5,168 bases of DNA from assembly GCA_018882545.1 (NCBI GenBank), contig VERS01000204.1:1-5168 (forward strand), written 5' to 3'. The notes under the pieces were generated by a model. That model worked only from the letters and a program-made list of their open reading frames with translations, had not been told where the DNA came from and searched no databases. The DNA comes from Mycobacterium sp. (GTDB lineage: Bacteria > Actinomycetota > Actinomycetes > Mycobacteriales > Mycobacteriaceae). Positions 4,641 through 5,168 of this stretch are shown piece after piece; the stretch's first letter is position 1; each line of letters starts with the position of its first letter. A program made the position numbers and the translations under genes.

Positions 4641-5168
4641 ATGAGGGTGCTGCTTCCGCATCAGCTTCTCGAACACAAAGTGCGCTCGGACTTTGACAAG
4701 GACGTCCGCAGGAAATTCTTCCGGGGTCTCGAATTCGCCGGCCCGGAGGGTGATCCGGGATGGTTCGGGCCGGACAGTGCGGTCTGGTACGTCCACTCCC
4801 ACACCTCGGCACTGATCTTCGGACTGCAGTGTGCGGCCTTCATGGAGCGGCTAGACCCCAGCATCTTCTGGATGGGCTCAGACCACTCCCGGGTGGTCGA
4901 ACGCGACGACGACGGCATGCCCACCGGGCGATTGGACGCCGAAGGCGCCCAGATTCGCCTGGCCCATTCGCTGGCCTTCTTCATCGGGACCGCGTACGGC
5001 TCGACCGAGACCGCCGAGAAAGTGGCCCAGACGGTGCGCGCGATGCACCACACGGTCAAGGGCGTCCGACCGGACGGCCTTGCCTACGACGCCGACGATC
5101 CGGAGTGGTTGCGCTGGAACTACGCCACCGTGGTGTGGGGAATCGCGACCGCCCACCAGATCTACCAC
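4641..5168 (+). CDS. MpaB/DUF2236-family oxygenase (partial, 3' end missing)
   Basis: The first 176 residues of a protein resembling the MpaB / latex-clearing-protein superfamily (DUF2236), whose studied members are haem-dependent oxygenases cleaving polyisoprenoid or meroterpenoid chains. The frame is open to the right edge, so the C-terminus is missing. Family marks are the glycine/tryptophan-rich N-terminus (GDPGWFGPDSAVWYVHSH, 37-54), RLAHSLAFFIGTAYG (106-120), RAMHHTVKG (133-141), PDGLAYDADDPEWLRW (144-159) and the helix ending ATAHQIYH (169-176). Histidines 136, 137 and 172 are candidate haem-related residues, but which act as ligands cannot be told here. ATG 4641 is chosen because GGGAAGG lies 7 nt upstream. 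No signal peptide is visible. The substrate is unknown; mycobacteria usually carry several paralogues. Confidence 0.82.
   Translation, partial: MRVLLPHQLLEHKVRSDFDKDVRRKFFRGLEFAGPEGDPGWFGPDSAVWYVHSHTSALIFGLQCAAFMERLDPSIFWMGSDHSRVVERDDDGMPTGRLDAEGAQIRLAHSLAFFIGTAYGSTETAEKVAQTVRAMHHTVKGVRPDGLAYDADDPEWLRWNYATVVWGIATAHQIYH

Noticed and set aside
1..5168. CRISPR array, insertion sequence or long direct repeats
   Set aside because: Reading through the window showed no regularly spaced repeats, no transposase-like protein and no terminal inverted repeats.

Overview
The window looks like a stretch of ordinary chromosome from a mycobacterium or close relative (Mycobacterium/Mycolicibacterium type). 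The grounds are high GC with strong G/C preference at third codon positions, an HspX (16 kDa alpha-crystallin antigen) homologue, a SigF-type promoter, a probable leaderless GTG-started gene, and an MpaB-type (DUF2236) oxygenase. The genus is inferred from these features and from recalled family similarity; no database search was possible.

Layout. Positions 1-39 may hold the first codons of a minus-strand gene that leaves the window, with a possible promoter at 86-91. A complete tRNA-Leu(UAA) lies at 231-304. Positions 305-427 hold nothing I can support. An HspX-type small heat-shock protein gene runs on the minus strand (871 to 428). Upstream of it is a near-consensus SigF promoter (955-931) overlapped by a long inverted repeat. 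A divergent alpha/beta hydrolase of the epoxide hydrolase/dehalogenase type (1038-1937, +) probably starts leaderless from a TATAGT box. A terminator-like hairpin (1948-1967) separates it from an exported glycoside hydrolase family 2 enzyme (2058-3944, +), which has its own dyad-embedded promoter.

Positions 3945-4267 (323 bases) hold no well-supported gene. They do hold several hairpins, a 10-bp palindrome touching a strong Shine-Dalgarno sequence, and a possible 36-codon small ORF (4076-4186). Then come an 88-residue two-helix membrane protein (4268-4534), a strong hairpin without a T-tract (4565-4590), and the 5' part of an MpaB-family oxygenase gene (from 4641, running off the right edge).

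The genes do not form one pathway. Each appears to have its own promoter and, in several cases, its own terminator-like hairpin. Themes are stress or stationary-phase response (HspX under SigF), hydrolysis of small xenobiotic-like substrates (hydrolase), extracytoplasmic carbohydrate breakdown (GH2) and oxidative chemistry (MpaB family). I see no mobile element, CRISPR array or clear novel system. The most interesting material is regulatory: the SigF promoter/palindrome of hspX, the -10 inside a dyad before the GH2 gene, and the structured leader region at 3960-4186.
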